27,102 bases of DNA, from positions 1-27,102 of IMG/VR virus record IMGVR_UViG_3300042453_005367; one strand, 5' to 3'. The position numbers and the translations under genes are program-made. The notes beneath the pieces are model-generated. The model saw only the letters and a program-made list of their open reading frames with translations, searched no databases and was not told the origin of the DNA. This document shows, in pieces, positions 24,501 through 27,102 of this stretch. Within the stretch, counting starts at the first letter, position 1; each line of letters opens with the position of its first letter. Source of the DNA: a virus.

Positions 24501-27102
24501 ATAACCTATATCAAATATGTCTCTTTGGACTGACTCCAGTACTGGAATTTTTTTAATTTCGCCGAGATATGCTATCAATTCTTGAAAACCAGTATCGTAC
24601 CCAACACCCAGACCAGCCGCTACTGTTCCGACTAAAGTTCCTCCTCCAGCCGCTCCAACAGCCGCAATGCTTGCTATAATTGATGTTATGGCCTCGGTCG
24701 GAAATCTTGGGACACTGAACGGCTTACTCTTACCAAAAAGATCCTCAATAGCATACTCACATATATTATAATCCTGAAAAAATACTGATGGAGCATTCAT
24801 ATTTACTAATGGTAATAAAAACTTCTCATCTTTTAAATCTGCTATAAAACTGTATCCTGGATATTTTGGATTTTGTCCATACTCTATCAAGCTAATGGCA
24901 TCTGTGCCACCATAATTAGATAATGGGCTAACTTGTCTTACTATTGGTTTTTTAGCATCCTCGGTATGTAAAATTAATTCCCAGCTACATAAATGATTGA
25001 ATATATTAGAGCAGTTTAATTTATTTTCAACACTAGATATATTTGTATATAAGTCTGTATTATTAATATTGTCTAATGGTCTCATCTCATCTTCTTCTTC
25101 TAATATGGCTATGTGAAGAATAAATTTTGTTGATGAGTTTATATCAGGATGCAAATATGAGCAACCTTCTCTGGGTATTTTTTCTGCTGATCTAAATAAT
25201 TCTATATCTCTAAATTTATTAAATGTATTATTATTAATAAGTAAATTATTAAATTTTATTAAATTACTATATGTAGTATTAGTATATGTATTATATATTC
25301 CGGATCCAACATTTTTTGTTGGAGTAATACTTGCATTATTATGTATAATATACTGGTCACTATCAATTAATCCTGAAGAAAACATATTATTATCAAATAA
25401 TACATTATGTTTGCTGGCAGTATCGGTGAATTTTATACTGAAGTTATAGTCTTTATTTTGTATTGTTTCTTGATTTAAAAGATATAATATTAAATTGTCA
25501 CCAGAATTATCTGCCGAGTTCATATCTGTTAAATCTTTAATATAATTTTTTATACCACTATTATTTATTGGTATATCGTCAGATATTGTGTATTCTTTTT
25601 GCTGCGCATCAGGTAATAATTTATATGTATCCGGAGATATAAATTGGTCAACAAAGATATTTTCTGCTTTGATTTGTTTTGGTATTTTAAGTCTAGGGGC
25701 GCGGGCATTATCTTCGTTTCCGCCAACTTCTTTTAATTGTATTTCTCCCTTTTCATATGATCCATATTCTATTTCTAACCATATCATTAAATTTTTAGTA
25801 TTAACATAATTTAAGAAATTTAATTGAATTTCTATATCTTTAATTTTTAAATTATTAATTCTTGGATTTCTTAATCCTATTGGAGAACCATTTGATTCTA
25901 TATAGTCTCTTATTACTTTACCGTCTCCTTCTGATCCTGGCTTAATGTTATTTGTTACATATGAATTAATAGCTTCTTGATCTTCTTTCGATATATTTAT
26001 TGCATTACTTGGGCCTATAACATTAAAACTATATATAAACTTATTTTCGTTTTCAAAAGCAGAAGTATTGAACTCATCATTCTGGGGAGATATTATACTA
26101 GATGCATTCAATTCTGGTAATTTTGGTATGCCTCCTCCAAGAACCCTATATCCATGATGATACTGATTAGCTGCTCCAATATATTGGTCGGTTAATTCTT
26201 TTAAAACAGGATTGGCTATATTATATTGACCATTTATATCTGCTATATTATTTCTATTTCTTTCAGCAGCGCCAGGAATTCTTATATCCTCGGGACAGTA
26301 TTGATCTGTTCCAAGATTCCATGTTATGTCTCTATTTATATCCAGCTCTATAACACTGCTAAAGATATGTGGAGCTATTCCCGTTGTTGTTGTGTAATTT
26401 CTAAGATCAAGAATTCCTGGCCCTGCAAAAGTATAACTTTTTCTAGCACCAGGATTAAATTTTAATACACTACTTAGATTACCAGTATTTTCAACAATCC
26501 ACCCACTATTTGGATAAAAAGACCCTTTTGTAAAAGTAATGCCACTACCAGAAGGCATAATATTTTCTTGATAACAAATTTTATAATTTCTAATTTTATC
26601 ATCTAATGAAGTAAAATCGTCTTTATAATTTAATTGATATCCTGTTACGCTTGGAAGTGTTTTTGGAGATGATGCAATAATACCAGTATTTTCATTAGTT
26701 AAATCTGGGGTAAATCCTAAAAATTTTCTTAAAATTCCTGTGTTTTTGGCAATAGAGTTTAATATTTTATTTCCATATCCACCGCATCCTTTTACGGGTG
26801 GGGCTATGTCTGTGCTTATTATCGGATAGTCGTATTGCTCTAGAGTGTCAGCTCTTTTAAATCCATTATTTTCATAAATATATCTTTCTAAATTAAACCC
26901 ATCTAAGTTTTTATTCGATCTTATATAGAATGGCCTTCCTTCTCCTAGTCCTCCAATAAAAGATTTTAATTTTGGATTATAAAGGCTATAGCATTGTGAA
27001 CATTCTTCGCTTTCATTTCTTATATTTTTTAATAAGATTCTATCTAATTTTATGATTGTATTATTACAACTATATTCTATAGCTAATGAAGAATCTTTAG
27101 TA
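21495..27102 (-). CDS. Giant probable virion protein (partial, 5' end outside window)
   Basis: The minus-strand frame is open without interruption from the window edge to the stop at 21495-21497, giving at least 1868 residues. The ATG at 26558 is internal: 181 more codons are open upstream (for example KSFIGGLGEGRPFYI and DIAPPVKGCGGYGNKIL), so the gene starts beyond 27102. Composition is rich in Asn, Ser, Tyr and Ile, with repeated turn motifs such as PSG/GSG and 'SGVYS'. A Gly/Ala-rich hydrophobic stretch lies at about 24570-24695 (AVGAAGGGTLVGTVAAGLG). There is no enzyme motif. Such length and composition suit a tail or baseplate structural protein, possibly exposed at the surface, but no domain is firmly recognised. 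The convergent position against the early-gene operon supports a separate late transcription unit. Confidence 0.75.
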   Translation of the reverse strand, partial: TKDSSLAIEYSCNNTIIKLDRILLKNIRNESEECSQCYSLYNPKLKSFIGGLGEGRPFYIRSNKNLDGFNLERYIYENNGFKRADTLEQYDYPIISTDIAPPVKGCGGYGNKILNSIAKNTGILRKFLGFTPDLTNENTGIIASSPKTLPSVTGYQLNYKDDFTSLDDKIRNYKICYQENIMPSGSGITFTKGSFYPNSGWIVENTGNLSSVLKFNPGARKSYTFAGPGILDLRNYTTTTGIAPHIFSSVIELDINRDITWNLGTDQYCPEDIRIPGAAERNRNNIADINGQYNIANPVLKELTDQYIGAANQYHHGYRVLGGGIPKLPELNASSIISPQNDEFNTSAFENENKFIYSFNVIGPSNAINISKEDQEAINSYVTNNIKPGSEGDGKVIRDYIESNGSPIGLRNPRINNLKIKDIEIQLNFLNYVNTKNLMIWLEIEYGSYEKGEIQLKEVGGNEDNARAPRLKIPKQIKAENIFVDQFISPDTYKLLPDAQQKEYTISDDIPINNSGIKNYIKDLTDMNSADNSGDNLILYLLNQETIQNKDYNFSIKFTDTASKHNVLFDNNMFSSGLIDSDQYIIHNNASITPTKNVGSGIYNTYTNTTYSNLIKFNNLLINNNTFNKFRDIELFRSAEKIPREGCSYLHPDINSSTKFILHIAILEEEDEMRPLDNINNTDLYTNISSVENKLNCSNIFNHLCSWELILHTEDAKKPIVRQVSPLSNYGGTDAISLIEYGQNPKYPGYSFIADLKDEKFLLPLVNMNAPSVFFQDYNICEYAIEDLFGKSKPFSVPRFPTEAITSIIASIAAVGAAGGGTLVGTVAAGLGVGYDTGFQELIAYLGEIKKIPVLESVQRDIFDIGYDSYPFGNSDKILINVSKDGIFWYKMEASIFKLSNTPSMPLKHYSLIKNNSKLFRFSFSVVLNKNNIIDDLFIPYIRNKAIPRGTVLSAEDDKLYSDLNSIKYTDFNFIDVDELINYNKFIHSVDIFSHIKNNKESILIDHTIPYSLIKIGDMISFDTSTKTPPLSSTEPVLKNGSLDLPSKIKVLSKALVYKNGRYQTVLGLDLPLSGLVPVNPGSGVYSEIYLPDDVVAICGSNESSQYEEQISPISEYGLVSDQPPNDTIADFTFSLNSLGSYGDGSPYKNKNILSRKVKVNNIEPIYNILNNYINDKYYFNELTVTLPSGVAYEAMAPTSVESGVGIKINTSFTAYPVYYDNSINSIVDNNFYHIPVSGDPVDTSQFVLSKIINMLPSGEVVYYGDKLKDYRTYSYNNKYNMIYMKIDPPNGFTDLSVINKLYRNTNADITIEDNYTYTPTIENIEQSKVDLLLNRLSVLNKTKDDNLETLILTNGITNYAAVDSAILNSNSIYYIQKYYDNIVDPSGCSGDTCYRTKAYNKLQKLYHEKNDILQLINSKMDTHAAIYTTKDNLNNNILAASGKIVYDNYTNISLSLADSTVKLFNKYDIYGSGGDIRYGYAHSQIKQIYHTGITGVIPDQKAIVSGNLDNSISISYENISSNYYWINIDPKQSCSIAEEMRPKVLKSVEYQCENTNPLFSNFGGIKSFEPNNICPDPLKFNGKKFKEDNDAINDAIKNNNNIFSIKASTVVGGGFLSEYTISKELIEKKKKEWEDKKANIIAGWGEQTLVRKFRINDEAQNTAYQNVEMLVTAIEKYDIAITKTELAVRTGSTTNATTLAVQDLVNNGTIKNDFSNDIYGGLLDGTGSTKRLTRVYNIFNLDDIKTIQVQFRKVPRLLRGIDAIGEVLRYGEKNSYKPLQDPPIAPNDIFGVGRTESLINNFYQWKCIQKNPSNENLEYATNPEFFNLLNEMIFRTFFGSIDGIENKSSQLRSLYDFELIPYEYFTK

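Noticed and set aside
21993-26465. Plus-strand ORFs opposite the giant protein (for example 21993-22226, 26226-26465)
   Set aside because: Short, Phe/Tyr/Ser/Cys-rich antisense readings of the long minus-strand gene, without starts or motifs of their own.

Overview
The window looks like part of the genome of a large, AT-rich tailed bacteriophage, possibly a jumbo phage. It carries a dense replication and recombination module of bacterial-type proteins: RecA, a DnaB-like helicase, a DnaG-like primase, a split DnaE polymerase with a DnaQ-like exonuclease, and SSB. It also has phage-style accessory genes (dNMP kinase, Cas4-like nuclease, homing-type endonuclease, zinc-ribbon proteins) and one very large probable virion protein. 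No tRNA, rRNA, integrase or host metabolic operon was seen. Genes overlap by a few bases or abut, and no gap without a gene approaches 300 bases. The host cannot be fixed. Strong Shine-Dalgarno sites before dnaE (AAAGGAG) and ssb (AGGAGA) suggest a host that uses SD initiation.

Layout. Positions 3-1400 hold the end of one gene and three small unknown proteins. Positions 1387-7927 run RecA, a PD-(D/E)XK-like protein, a helical protein, a zinc-ribbon protein, DnaB-like helicase, primase, dNMP kinase and a Cas4/RecB-like nuclease, mostly with overlapping start and stop codons. Positions 7943-12339 encode the replicative polymerase in two pieces: palm-containing N-part, a 60-residue small protein, DnaQ-like exonuclease, then fingers/OB C-part. 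ssb follows with its own sigma70-like promoter and a rho-independent terminator (12336-12847).

Positions 12848-19283 are a tightly overlapping, extremely AT-rich run of eight genes that look like sugar-transfer enzymes or fragments of them: GT4-type and GT-B-like proteins, a nucleotidyltransferase-like protein and a methyltransferase-like half. They probably decorate virion or DNA, but the target cannot be read from the sequence. Positions 19258-21124 hold a homing-type endonuclease, a candidate single-strand annealing protein and a zinc-ribbon protein. From 21125 to the window end the minus strand encodes a Cys-rich protein and a giant protein of at least 1868 residues that runs off the edge.

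The most unusual point is the start of dnaE. A strong RBS and ATG (7943) encode the conserved start of the PHP domain (YVPLHVHS). A TAA stop at 7985 then interrupts it, and the same frame resumes 9 bases later at the exact homologous position (HFSLLDG). Skipping 12 bases, with take-off on TCT and landing on TCA, would restore a normal motif. The junction lies between two RNA hairpins, inside a patch of unusually high GC. It may be a short translational bypass, a reinitiation or regulatory device, a mutation, or an assembly error.
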